DNA from: Combretum micranthum
Lineage: Eukaryota > Streptophyta > Magnoliopsida > Myrtales > Combretaceae
Length of the DNA stretch: 64,000 bases
Direction of reading: 5' to 3'
Assembly (NCBI GenBank): GCA_024138025.1
Contig: JAMXBD010000431.1
Location: forward strand, 620,001-684,000
Part shown: in pieces, positions 42,926-55,057 of the stretch
Numbering within the stretch: the stretch's first letter is position 1
Layout of the letters: each line of letters opens with the position of its first letter
Notes under the pieces: model-generated
Database searches by the model: none
The model's input: the letters and a program-made list of their open reading frames with translations, nothing else
Told to the model about the DNA's origin: nothing
Translations under genes and position numbers: made by a program

Positions 42926-45102
42926 TTATTTATTATTTATGTTATTTTTTTACTTCTTATTATTTCTCATAATCATGCTCATTAAGATTGTTGTCCAAAT
43001 CTTTAAAGCTTCAATAACACTTGACAAAAAGTAGATTTTATCACCTAAGAATGATTTTATATAAAATATAAATTCTATGGTTTAACAAAAGTAAAGTTAT
43101 TCCTTTCCAAGTTATAAGAAGAACTCACTACAATTTTAAAAATTTTCTTTTGTCTTGAAAAAGCTTTTTGAATCATTTTTATATTACTTTGTTTTCTTAA
43201 AAAAGATGACTTTGGTACTAAAATATGTTCATAAAAACATAATATAAGGAAACCCCTTAAAACGAAAATGAGAATTTTCAAAATCAAGATTTTTCAAATA
43301 AATAGTCAAAGAAAACAAATAGGAAAAGTAGCACTAATATTGAGAATTTAGAAAAGAAGAAATTTTTTTTTATCAAAATGTCATTTAGAAAAATAGTAAG
43401 ATGAACATAAAGTGATTCTTTGAAAACAAAGAAATCAAAATATTCATTTTAAAGGATTTACAAAATAAATTTCTTGTAAACTATAGTTTTCTAAACTCTT
43501 AATTAACATTGTTTTACCCAAGAAATATGGTTAGACAACAAACACTCGAGCATGGATAAAATATGAGCTAAGTATCTATAAAAAATGATATTTTTAACTA
43601 TATAGATAATTAAGTATTTATCAAAGCAATTTTTGAATGGTTTAAATATTTGAAACAAAATGCTTTTTGTTTGGGAAAATTCATGGTGAATCTGATTATC
43701 ACTGTTTCAAAGCCTAAATGATCTAGTTTGATAAAAATAGTTTTAGAAATGGATAAATCTTTTCGAATAGGTAGAAATCGGTATATTATATGCGCAATTC
43801 TGAGTTAAATGATCAAGTTATGGCCATTTTAAATTGGAATCATCCTTTATACGAACTTTGACATTCTTATGACATTGTTTTGTCAAATTTCAATAAAGTC
43901 ATCAAGAAATACTCATTTTGGGTATTTTCCTTGACTAGGTGATTTCGAGGAAGGATACCCATACCCTGAAGATTATTTCGACTAAGTGGATTATGTGAAC
44001 GACTCATCCATTTAGAGAAGTGTCGACATGGTATTGTGAGTTTATTTCCTTAAAGTGCTTTACTTGATTGTGTTTGTAGTTTAGTTGCATTAGAATTAAG
44101 AAAAGACAAATTGATATGGATGCGAAAAATTTGTTGAAAGTACCCTAAGAATATCGAGGCCGAAATTGATTAAATGTTTGTTTCAGTATAGTACTTGATT
44201 TGTATGAAATTCTATAATCACCTTAAATTTGATAATAATGATGCTATAATATCATAAATAAATTGATTCATGCATATCACGAAGTGAGTCACATTGCATT
44301 GGGTTATTATCCTTGGGTGAGAAAGATGGTAGCTCAGGTCGAAAGCAACACTTGGCGGTTATGATCGAAAGTGATTGCTTAGCGATATGGAATTAAATGC
44401 TTGGTGGAAGTGTGGAAGCATGGCTCAAATCAAGTAGACTTAATATGCTTGGCGGTATTGATTGAAAGCATAATTTTTTTTAACTAAAACTATTTGTTTT
44501 GAGATTACGTATCACCAAACCCCGAATGGAGGTCGTAAATCCATTCAACATATAGTTCCCAGAAAACTATATGCCTTGTTTGCCCATATGTATGTTACAT
44601 TTTATTTGTCTGCTTAAATAACTTGTTTGAATTTCATTACACAATAAGTTTATTTATGGAAATAGTTCTCACTAAGCCGATTAGCTTATATTCCTATAGA
44701 TATCTTTTGCAGTTTACCTATTTGTGGTTGAGGCCATATGGACCCTGCAGCCAGGTATTTTCCTTTTTGGTTAAGGAATTTTTAGATGAAGTTTAGTATT
44801 GGATAAGATGTAAACTTTATAAAAATATTCTTGTAATAGACTATAGTTATTTGTGGTTGGGGAATGCCCTTAAGATTTGTAGGACTATTGGTATGAACAA
44901 ATGAATATTATGAATCCTCTTTTCTTAATTTGTTATTATGTCTTCTTAAACTTCATAATTCCTTATATGATCCTCTAAATTTGTGAAAATATGCCTTACA
45001 CTTAATATCGAAACTTTTGGGAATGACTAAGGTTGTCATACTTAAGCTTTAATATTGAGTGTAATGGACTATTACGTTTAGGGTACCCCTTAGGGTGTGA
45101 CA

Positions 45103-46663
45103 GTCATATCCTTTTCCTTCTTATGACATAGAGTGTTTTTTGCCTTTTTTATGAGTTCATAGGAGAAGAAGTGTTGAATGGACAATTAACATACATAAAT
45201 GTTGAGTATGTATGTTTGTTTTGATCATTGAGTGTAACTTGCAATTTCTTCTAGTTAAGCATCTTTTTTTCACCTTATTTGCTAAATTTCACTTAAACTC
45301 GAATGTTTGATTGAGGAGAAGAGTTGTTTTATGAGGTGTTGATTATGCAGTGGTTGTCCTCATAAAAAATGAGAAGATTATTGAACCGATGTGTTTAATG
45401 TGAATTTTGATGAGGAAATGCATTGTACAAGTATACAAAAGTAATGAATAAGCTACACTTAATTGATTATACATGTTTGAGGTGAAATGTATTCAAATGT
45501 GCAAATATTTGTTTTTGTCTTGGTATTTGTGTTTGTGTTTTGTTTTTAGCATAACTCTGTAGGTTAAGATTGTACCGGCTCATCGGTACAATTTTTTCTC
45601 AAGCAACGACATTCCAATGTGCCTAGAATATAGGCATTTTTCGTACTAGCTAGCTATAGGATCCAAACCAGCTCGCCAGTAGGATCAGAACTGGCCGCTG
45701 GAGTGCATTCAATGTCCGACCATTGAATTTTTTTTTGTTGGCAACGACTAGGGTTCTTGGAATTCTTATAAATAGAAGATGCTAGGGGACTATTAGTGTT
45801 AGTTAAAGCTTATTTGTTGCCAACCTAATCTTGTATACACCCTCTTAGAATTAATCGTATTTTGTGTTGTTTTGTGTGAGAAAGAAAAGTATAGAGACCT
45901 TTGTCTTATATTTTGCTATCAAATTGTAAGTCACTATATTTAGTTTGTGTTAAGTGAATTAATGAAGTCTTGAATTGAGTCTATTATGTTATGGGAGCTT
46001 CTTTTAAAGACTTAACTCAAGCAATTATATTTGTGTTATGATGAAATCTTTAATTGTGAGGCATTGTCTTGTGTAGCTCTTTAGAGCAGTTGTTGAATTG
46101 AATGAAGTGTGAGATCCTCCTTAAGTGAGGCATTATGTGATCTTGGAGATTAGGAGGCAGACTGAACTCTGCGTCAAACCTAATGTGATCTTTTCTAAAC
46201 TCTCTCTCTTTATTTGTTGCAACATTATTATTATCGTTTTTTTTATTGTTGTGCATGAATAAGACATTAAAGCTTGAAAAAGAATCAAAATTAGAATTAA
46301 TTTGCTGCAATTTAAGTTTTACTTAGTTTCAACAACTAGTATTCAACATTGGTAGGTCTGTGTTGGTAAGCTCTTTCGAGCATTTGTTGGATTGAATGAA
46401 GTGTGAGGTCCTCCTTGAGTAGGGCATTGTGTGATTGTGGAGACTAGGGAGTAGACTGAACTCTACGTTAAACCTGATGTGCTCTTTTCCAAACTCTATC
46501 TCTCTATTTATTGCAAGACTATTATTATCATTTATTTATTATTCTGCATGAATTAGACATTAAAGCTTGAAAAGAATCAAAATTGGAAATAATCCACTAC
46601 GATTTAAGTGTTATTTAGTTTCAACAACTCGTAGTCGACATTGGTAGGTAGGTGTTGGTAAGT
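45103..46663 (+). mobile_element. Copia-type LTR, boundaries unresolved, with internal tandem duplication
   Basis: A TATA box (TATAAATAG, 45767-45775) follows a block with paired CGGCTCATCGGTAC and CAGCTCGCCAGTAGGA segments, a layout common in plant copia (Tork-like) LTRs. Downstream are GCAGACTGAACTCTGCGTC and pyrimidine-rich sequence, as near the end of such LTRs. A start at TGTTGAATGG (45172) and an end at TTTCAACA (46626) would form the expected inverted ends, but the flanks show no 5-bp duplication. No coding sequence. Confidence 0.55.
46075..46662. repeat. Tandem duplication of 294 bp inside the copia-type LTR
   Basis: The two units start AGCTCTTTAGAGCA (46075) and AGCTCTTTCGAGCA (46369) and stay alignable throughout, through TTGAATGAAGTGTGAG, ACTGAACTC, GACATTAAAGCTTGAAAA and ACATTGGTAGGT. 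They differ at roughly one site in seven by eye, so the duplication is old. Confidence 0.85.
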
Positions 46664-46684
46664 GGCATCGCAAACTAGTAATGG

Positions 46685-46997
46685 TTACTTATAAAGGTTA
46701 ATGTTACAAATGGTACTCGAACTTTGACAAAGTACACAATTATGTACCTAAACTTCAAATTGATTAATTTAGTATGTTAATTTTGAAAGTGATAAATTTA
46801 GTACCTAAAAGAACTTTTTTGTGCACACTAATAGTACTTTCATCAAGTTTTTTCATGTATTAAATGTTCGATTTAAAGTTTTTCCTGTATTAAATTGATC
46901 AATTTTAAAGTTCAGGTACTCAATTGGTCAATTTTAAAGTTTGGGTATTTAATTATATATTTTGTCAAATTTTAGGTACCATTTGTGACATTATCCT
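46685..46997. mobile_element. Miniature Mutator-like element
   Basis: About 80-bp terminal inverted repeats. GGTTAATGTTACAAATGG on the left faces GGATAATGTCACAAATGG on the right, both followed by GTAC and TTTGACAAA. The flanks ACTTATAAA and ACTTATATA match at 8 of 9 positions, fitting the 9-bp duplication of Mutator-like elements. Non-coding. Confidence 0.72.
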
Positions 46998-47429
46998 AAC
47001 TTATATAATTGAGAATGAAAAACAATAAAAATGGTTTTTACTTTTTAAAATTAAATTTATTTTCCTTCATTTTAAATAATACTTTTTAGTAATTTGCAAT
47101 CATCACCTAACTATCTATTATCTGTAATTATACATTACTAGCAATGAATCTTTTCCCCTCTAACCACTATTGGTTTGTAAAAAGTCATATTGGGACCCTC
47201 TACATTTACTATTTCTCAAATTTTGTCAATTTATCTATGAAAATATTGTCTCATATAATCTAATGGTTGGGATTGGGAGAAAGAAGATATGTAATAATTG
47301 TGTCATAAGATATTTAAAACAATAAAGATAATTTAAACCATTGATGGATTAGTAGATTGTGTAAATCCATTATAAGAAAGGCCTCTAATTTATTACTATA
47401 TCTGCGATTATTATCATCAAAATATTCAA

Positions 47430-47960
47430 TAATGATAAGCTTAAAATAACAGCAACCTTTAATACCTTTTCTAAACGTGCCTCCAACAGGCAAAGTCTAT
47501 GACGTGCGCTGAAAATTGGAGTCATATATACACACCAACAGGGCAGCAGCCACCCATTGACCTATATAAACGAGTACGCACGATCACACAGTTTTGCATG
47601 AGACGTACGTCTACGGACCTCGTACATTAACGTTGTTTGTTTGGTACCAGGGCGGTAGAGAGACGTGCATTGTCTTCTATGTTTTTCGTCGTATGATAAT
47701 AATCTAAATTTCAACGATGATGAGTTTCGTGGCTGTTTGTCGACTTCATACGTCCGTTCACAGGGATGCGTCCAAATCTGCTTACTCGTAAAGAAGGCGG
47801 CTCCACTTGAAATAAATCTTTGACACCATTTGATTCGTATACGCACGGTATCATTCAGAGTCAAGTTCCCACTAATAAATTCTGGAAAAGATCACCAAAT
47901 CGGGGACAGACGAGTATTCAAGCTCCACATATGCACAAGCCCCACATACATTATGGTATA
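47430..47960. other. CpG-containing, promoter-like single-copy segment; no gene assigned
   Basis: Unlike the AT-rich, CpG-poor surroundings, this half kilobase keeps many CG dinucleotides and ACGT cores. It includes the 12-bp palindrome AGACGTACGTCT at 47601-47612 and a TATA-like CCTATATAAAC at 47561-47571. A TATATAC lies at 47524. Open frames occur on both strands (47562-47864 minus, 100 codons; 47820-48077 plus) but neither has a domain, and the plus one runs into a microsatellite. It may be a promoter or first exon of a plus-strand transcript, or a recent insertion from elsewhere. Confidence 0.4.
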
Positions 47961-47992
47961 CATATATTCATACTCGGTATAATATTATATAC

Positions 47993-47995
<3 letters not shown>

Positions 47996-48023
<28 letters not shown>

Positions 48024-48034
48024 TGTATGTATGA
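47996..48034. repeat. (GTAT)n microsatellite
   Basis: Nine to ten perfect GTAT units. Confidence 0.95.
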
Positions 48035-48993
48035 ATTATTCGATATTAGATGCTGTATGAATAGACGTACTGTGTAATAATCGATAAAACTTTCACAAGA
48101 GTACTAAAATGAGTAGTAATTTATAATATAACTACCACTTTGATTTTGCATAAATAATATATATGTTATCAAAATACTATTGATACTTACACAACTTGTA
48201 TATATAGGACTTGGAAAATAATACTAATAAATATTTTTTTAGGTGCAAATAAATAAAGAATATATGCTTTACGAAGGATACATGTTATAACATATATTGC
48301 ATCCACCAAATATATTTATATATACACTAGTAGATGTACAGCAATAATGTGTATGTTAGAAATAAATTCGACACAATAAAATAACGCAATTATTGAATAA
48401 ATTCGTATAAATATAGAATGATTTGTGAGTTGAAAAAAAAAAGTATAAACAATCTAAAAAAATGCACAAAAGAAATAAAGAAGAGAAAAAAATATAGTAA
48501 TATGAAAACTATATATATATATATATTAAACAATTTAAGGAAAAAGAAAAGGCATTCTTAGGTTTTTGTAGAAGGGATCAATTTCTATTTAAAATGCAAA
48601 TAGAGAGAGAGAGAGAGTAGTTTTTTTTTTTTTTTTTTTTGGCCAATAGAGAGAGAGTAGTTATTAAAATAATAACTGCCCTATTTATATAATGACCATC
48701 ATGGTAACATTCAGACAATAATAAAGATTCAGATTTTTTTTCATTTAATCAATATTTTATTTTTAAAAATCAAATTGAACAACTATTCACTTAATATGTA
48801 CATATATACTGGCAAACATTATAGCGTAGTGCATGTGCGAATAACACAATCTAAAATAGTAAAACATGCCATAAATCTATCAACAAATTTCATTTTATTA
48901 TGTCTATGTTAACTTAAATTATTGAGATGCAATCACTTCATATTTTCTCCTAGTTAAAGAGGATAAATAATAGAATAGAAGAATGCTTTGACC

Positions 48994-49230
48994 TACTTGC
49001 ACATTTTACGCATTTCTTTAATATTGGTCATACAAAAGTTAAAAAGATTAGTAAGGGAAATATAAGTTATGTAAAAATTTTCAACCTAAATCTTATTCAT
49101 AGATGGAAGTACTTTTGAACTCCTTTCACATTTTACAAATGTGTCGAATATGGGTCATACAAAAGTTGAAAAGATTAACAAGAAGAATATAGACTATATG
49201 AAAGCTTTTAACATAGATCTTATTAATAAA
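48994..49230. repeat. Tandem duplication with a period of about 127 bp
   Basis: CACATTTTAC, GGTCATACAAAAGTT (49026 and 49153), AAAAGATTA and CTTATT recur in order in both units with moderate divergence. Non-coding. Confidence 0.7.
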
Positions 49231-51701
49231 TGATTTTGGGGAAAATATGAACATGAATTATTGAACATGAAGGTATCTTATTGTAATATAATTTATTAGT
49301 CATGTATGATAAAAACACAATAAACAACTAGTTTTGGTATTATGATTTAAAAATCCTTTTTATTAAATATATTAATAATAGAATATATAATAGAATAATA
49401 GATAATCCATCAATGTTCCCTTAAATAGTAAAATTCAAAAATTATATATATAGTAGCTAGTTTTGACTAATAATATAGGTATAAACAGATAAAAAGATAG
49501 ATATGAGAAATAATATATTTTATTTTTTTATTTGGCAAGATGTTCTATTTAATTTTTTTTTTCATTATAACAGGAAGAGAGTGTTTGAACTTGGGACCTC
49601 TTATTTGAGAGACCATGAAGATGACACTAATCTATAATACTATTGATAATGTTCAGTGAATTTGCATTGATTGAAAGGGAGTGGCATCGGATGGAAGAAC
49701 TCGTGAAATCAATTTCGGACAAATATCATCTTTGATATAAATATGATAGCATAAGTGTCACTTTAAAAAGACATAAATAGAAAGAAAAAAAGATTGAAGA
49801 GTAAAAGAAGATAAAAGATTAACATAATAATTTAAAATACAAAAATTATAGTAAATAAAAGTAATTATCATCATAATTAGTAATATAATAACGTCACGTA
49901 AAGATAACAATAATGGGATTTAAAAAATGCTATAAATAGAAGTAGCTATTTTCACCTTAAACAATCAATTACGTTGATTAATATTTAAAAGCCTAGTTAT
50001 ATGAAATATTAGTATTATAATAGGGCAATTTAAAAAAAATAGAAAAGATACTAAAACATCCATCATCTGCATTTAAATAATATAAATATATATAATGATA
50101 TTTATATGCCACTAGATTTAAGTGGAGATAGATATTACAATACTTATGGTTTGTTGACTTTGTAGAGATAAAGAGGGAATAAATTTCAATTGAAAGGGAA
50201 TGTAATAAGGTTGTAATAGTTATTACAATGTTTACAAGTAAAAATGTAAAATATTGATGATGCTTCTTATATTTTTTCACAGATAGAATAATTATATATA
50301 TAGTATTTTTAAGATAAAAGTATTTATGAAAAAACTGAAAAATAAAATAACAATTAATGGGATAAGAATATTAATTGCTATTTATAGTAGCAATTTCATT
50401 TGAATTGTGACCATTAATAGTAGTTAACTATTTACGTCATATAAACGGGCTGTTAATAGATGTAGAGCATGAATGTTCTGACAACCAGTCATTGAAAATA
50501 TATTTTCGGCTGAAATAGCGGAATTATAGCATGGAGTTACAACACTTTTGGTAGGAGTATTGTCAGTTTATTCTTAGTTGGGAGCACTGAAAATGTACAT
50601 CGTCACTTCACATTAAGAATGACCATATTTTGTTGTAGATTATTCTAATCATATTTACACCATCACTCCTTGACAGGACAATGCTAATCGATCTACCAAT
50701 CTTGCCAAATCACTGACCATTTTTGGAAAGATGCACAACTAGTACAATTAAATGCATAAAAAGAATTGCAATGGGACATTTTAGGAGACTCATGGATGAG
50801 ATAATTCGTAATATAGAATTTCATGAAATCTAAATTTCCATTTTTTTTTAATAACACTTTGGAGATGGTTATGGAAATCAATGAATTTCTTTTTTATTTT
50901 TTATATTTATTAAAAGGGAATAGGATTTTAGTGTCTCTTACATTCTTTTTATAGTCATATAGATAAAATGGAAAAGAATATCACTATAGAAGAATTGACT
51001 TTCGAGATGAAAATTTTATAATTAAAATTAACAAAATAACTCATATCTCTATAGATAGAATCAGTAATAATAAGTTTTGCGATAAAAATTACATTTGACG
51101 ATAGAAATTTGCTTTCAAAACTCAATTTTCTTATAGTACATGAAAGTAATAATTGTACGAGTAATGACAGTTGAGGTAATTTTTATAAATACAATAGTAT
51201 ATTATTCCTGAATAAATGAAAGCTACAACAAAAGCAAAAAAAGAAATTTGCGTTTTCAAACAATCACATAATTGATGTTTTAAGTAAATTTCCACTAATA
51301 AAATTGTTAATATATTAGAGTGATAATTCACATGTCATGGGGCTCATAAGCCTCATATCGACCAGACAAGAGCTTATAAAAAGAGACATGTAAATTTAGT
51401 GGATGTGGTCAGGAATAATGTAATCGAGGTGGGTTTGAGATGAGTCTTACAAGATTCAAACTTGACCTTCTTCCTTAGAGAATCTTCCAAACCTAACTTT
51501 AAGCCCTATATGGCTTTTATCACTATACTCAAACCTGCTCATATAGGGTATAGACTCAACCTACCTTGCCTCATTTGGCTCGATTGAAGATAATCCAAAC
51601 AAATAATAAAGAAATCCAAATAATATGAAAAAAATCTCTCTCTTTTTGCAAACAAAAAATTAATATATTATTTGTGAAAATTCAATGTATACACACTACA
51701 T

Positions 51702-51749
51702 ATAATAATAATAATAATGATGATGATGATGATAATGATGATGATGATG
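51702..51749. repeat. (ATA)n(ATG)n compound microsatellite
   Basis: About six AAT units followed by a run of GAT units with one interruption. Confidence 0.95.
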
Positions 51750-51972
51750 TACTATATACACAAATATAATTTTAACATAGATAAATACAAAATTATGAGT
51801 GCAGTTTTAAATTTCGTATCACAACTATAATGAATTGAGAGAAAGTGACAAAGATTTTGATTCTATGGGGTTTTCTTTAATATTTGAATTGAATTTTTAT
51901 GTAACTTTAATTATAATTTTAATTATATTTTTTGTGGGTTAGGTGTCCTAGATCATAATTATGACCTGCAAC

Positions 51973-52608
51973 CAAAAGTGGCAAACGGGGCCTGGTGGGG
52001 CGGGCTAGGCCGTTTTGACCTGTTTTTAAATAGGCCAAAAATTTCTAGGCCTGGGCCCGCCCACTTTGGCCTGTGGCCTAAATGGGCCAGTATGCAAACC
52101 AAATGAAAATTTTTTGTTTTCTTTATTTTTGTTATTATTTTTATATTAGCTTATGTGAAAATTATAATATTTATATATTTAAGGATTTTATATGTATTAA
52201 AATTAATTTTGTTACTATTTTAATTAAGTATATATAAAAATATTTTTTATAAATTATTTATTAGATATCACATTACATTTAAATCAATAAATATATACTT
52301 AAAAATGTTATAATACTTGTGATGCATGTATCAATCTATTTTCTTTCATAATATATCATAAATAATCACTAATATATTATTATATTACTTTTATTCTTAA
52401 ACTTTTCCTCTTTTATTTTCTTTTTTAAGAAAAAAAAACTCTTGGCCCAAGAGTTCGGCCAACCCATCATGAGCCAGCCTGTTGGCCAATTTGGCCCTCA
52501 TTTAAACAGGCTAAAAAAAAATTGGCCACAACCTGTTTTTTTAAGCAGGTAAATGGGCCAACTCTCGAGTCATGGCCCATTTTTCCAACTTTACTCACAG
52601 CCTAACTT
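51973..52608. mobile_element. Non-autonomous hAT-like miniature element
   Basis: The ends AAAAGTGGCAAACGGGGCC and TAAAGTTGGAAAAATGGGCC (right end, read inward) match the common plant hAT end with GGGGTGGCAAACGGGCC. Subterminal regions are full of GGCC motifs (TAGGCC, GGGCCAG, TTGGCC), while the middle is AT-rich. No transposase. I could not find a good 8-bp duplication, so it is probably old. Confidence 0.75.
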
Positions 52609-53361
52609 AAACTCTGAAGGATCATAAAAAAGTTTCAACTCAACTTTAAACTCTATAGGGCTTTTAGTGGATTAGTTAAGTCAGGTACTCGATAACGACT
52701 TGTCTAATTGCATCCCAAGATGTTGAGGTTGTTCAATATGACAAGTTCAATGCGACAACTTTGATGCATAAGCCTTGACTAATTCTAGGACAAGATAGCA
52801 GGAAAATAGTAAGAGCAAAAGTGTGTGTTTCCATGTGGCATGGGTTATCTATGGTAGTGTTTCTACCATTGATTAGAAAAGTGGACCACATAAGGTAATT
52901 TAGACCAGTCTTATGATTCTTATTCGACGTCGTTTTAGAATTATTATGGGATTCAAATTAGTTAGTCCATTATTTGAATAGGTCAATTCATGGGTCAACA
53001 AATTGGCCGACAAAAGTTTGAATTAGGCTTGGAGGGCTTATCACTAAAATTAATAATTTATTAATCTAATTTTATACTTTTCTTTTAAATACTCGTAATA
53101 CGAATATGCTTTCCACAAGTACTACTGTTAATTTCGTACAATTAACTCCACCTTACTGCATATTGATGCAAGTAGCCAATTCTCTAATTGGAATCATAGT
53201 TTTGGATAATGGAAAACTAACTTAAGGGAAAATGTAACTAATGAGCCAAGAAGAGGAGAAAAAAAAAAAGGAGGAAAAAAATTTAAAAGTTTAGCAAACC
53301 CGGTTTACATTCTGGTGAGAAACATGAATCTTGGGAATTTCATGGAATAGTGACATATTAA
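52609..53361. other. Intergenic, nothing recognised
   Basis: No reading frame of note, no repeat structure and no RNA gene seen. Confidence 0.55.
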
Positions 53362-53724
53362 GTGTTTGTATTTTTAATTTTTAGCAATTTAATGTCTCAT
53401 TTTTGAATTTTGATAAATTAATACCTATACTTTTAAAGTATATACGATTTAGTAGCTCTATTAAAAAATATTTTATGAAGATTTATTTTGGGACAAGACA
53501 ACAATAAATAAATTGTCTATATTTTTAATTTTTGGTAATTTAGTGATGTATATTTAGATTTTAACTTTTTTGGTCAAGCATCAGTTATTATTTTGTTATT
53601 TAAATAAATATTCATCAAATATTATTCAACAAAGATAATCAATCACACATACCTTAAAAGTATAAGTATCAATTTTTCAAAATTTAAAAATAAGGAACTA
53701 AATTGTCAAAATTTTAAAGTCTTA
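53362..53724. mobile_element. Miniature inverted-repeat element, degraded
   Basis: The two ends are about 90-bp imperfect inverted repeats. Both contain TTAGCAATTTA/TTGACAATTTA, AAATTTTGA.AAATT and ATACCTATACTTTTAA-type blocks read inward. The A/T-rich centre is non-coding. The internal phrasing (AATTTAGT, TTTTGA, GTAC/ATAC) resembles the element at 46,685 but the ends differ. Confidence 0.55.
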
Positions 53725-53739
53725 ACCGAATTTTATTCA

Positions 53740-54650
53740 ATTTTTCTTAAAGAGAGAAGAAAAAACAAAGTTGGGACCTTGAAAGATATTCTCATTTCAT
53801 TTAAATTGAAGTTCTGGTGGCCCAACCAAAGTACCCACAAAGTTCTCTGAAAAACAAAAATGGGAACGATAAAATGAAACATGGAAGCGTGCATTGCTGT
53901 ATACGTAATAATCATGCATGGCATCCTATCTCTCCTCCTCCTGACATAGAGAGTGTGTGTGAGAGAGAGAGAGCCAGAGAGAGGAAAAAGGGGTGTTACC
54001 AGGGGACCAAGGTTTAGCTGCTTTTTGGGTGTCTCTATTATTCTTATTCTCAACAAAGTGGATTTTTTACTTTGCCCACTAAAACTGCCCGTACCAAATT
54101 TAAGATTAATATATAAAAAAAGGAAGAATTAATGATTGTCTTTTAATCTCGTCATCGATCCATCATCAATACCATCATCATCACTTCCTCCGCATAAATT
54201 TCAAGAGCAAAACCCTAGACGAGACGAGACCCATCATCCAACTTACAATTAAACCACTCTCGCCTTGTCTAGTCTACACAAATAGATATATAATTATATA
54301 TATAATATATATTTTGCATGTGCATGTGAAACAATGAGTGGCTATGTCAGTCCATGCATGTGAATTTGGAATTGTGGGGGACTATGAGAATGTGGTATGG
54401 TGAATTTTCATTTCTTAAGTCTTTTTCTATTCTTTTTTTCGTTGAAACCGAGGGGAGAGGAGTGCATGGACTATGTCTGTGAGGTTTTTGTCAGGCTTAT
54501 CTAGGGTTTTGGGTGCATGTGTGTACTTTACACCAATATGTTTATTTTATTTATTTGTTTTTGTTCTCCTGTATTCTCAGTCAATTGCTGTTCTCACTAA
54601 AAGTCCCGCAGCATAGCAGTCAACAGGTAATGATGACCTGCTTGCATCCT
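53740..54650. other. Single-copy, promoter- or leader-like segment; no gene assigned
   Basis: GC content is higher than in the neighbours. Features seen are three CATGCATG/CATGCATGG-type motifs (53912, 54353, 54318 region), an AAACCCTAGAC telo-box (54211), CT- and GA-rich tracts (53935-53990) and a TCAACAGGTAATGATG donor-like site (54619). Open frames on opposite strands overlap (53733-54056 minus, 53817-54017 plus) and neither has a domain. It could be the 5' part of a non-coding or long-intron transcript; I checked by eye for common plant microRNAs and found none. Confidence 0.35.
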
Positions 54651-55057
54651 AGTTTACATTTGAATCATATGACAATGTTACTAAATATAAAATAACGGGA
54701 AAAGGAATAGTGCTAACGTAAAACATACAGTAAACACATATTCCAGGCATTGAGTGGTGCATTGATTTGGGCATTGACCATAAAAAACTGATTTCACCAG
54801 CAAATGGAATTCAGGGTTTGCCATCCATAGCATACATGAATTGACTTATCTTGGCCCAAATTTGACTCATCAATGAAATTAACATGCTTTTAGGAATTAC
54901 ATTATAGAGAAATATTGTTGATCTAAAATAATAATATCGATGCACGCGTATCATGTCATGTTTATGTAAAATTTGGAATTTCTTGAACATATTTCATCTG
55001 AAATTTTTTTCGTAATCCATATTATTGTGATGCTCTAAACATAAACTATCTATAGTT

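Larger units (their letters stand above)
42106..45102 (+). mobile_element. LTR of the large-LTR family, plus orientation, missing its start
   Basis: Runs from U3 sequence through a TATA box (42350-42357), a donor-like CTTTAGGTGA (42462-42471), the CATGTCATGTAAC block (42497) and hairpins (42786-42888) to TTTAGGGTACCCCTTAGG and GTGTGACA at 45102. The 5' ~0.9 kb of a complete LTR is absent. The bases after 45102 (GTCAT) do not match those before 41762 (GAGGG), so the two fragments do not form one simple insertion. A 141-codon open frame at 42547-42972 is LTR sequence shared with other copies, not a gene. Confidence 0.83.
48035..51970. other. AT-rich intergenic region
   Basis: Nearly 4 kb without a gene, transposon domain or RNA gene that I can recognise. 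It holds an AG-rich repeat around 48,600-48,660 with a poly-T run between two GAGAGAGAGTAGTT copies, a 127-bp duplication near 49 kb and a trinucleotide repeat near 51.7 kb. Open frames at 49993-50280, 50693-50881 and 51131-51331 are AT-driven and featureless. Confidence 0.6.

Noticed and set aside
42547..42972. A 141-codon plus-strand open frame rich in Leu, Phe and Tyr that looks membrane-like
   Set aside because: It lies wholly in LTR sequence; the hydrophobic look comes from T-rich DNA, and the equivalent stretch in sister LTRs is not open in the same way.
41762..45102. A single solo LTR with two ends
   Set aside because: Both ends are the 3' end of the LTR, orientation changes near 42.1 kb, and flanking bases (GAGGG, GTCAT) differ.
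49580..49640. tRNA-like or SINE B-box in TTTGAACTTGGGACCTC
   Set aside because: No A-box at suitable distance, no SINE tail and no second copy in the window.
53900..54000. A miR156-like precursor near TGACATAGAGAGTG
   Set aside because: The similarity is limited to a few bases and there is no complementary star arm within 300 bp.
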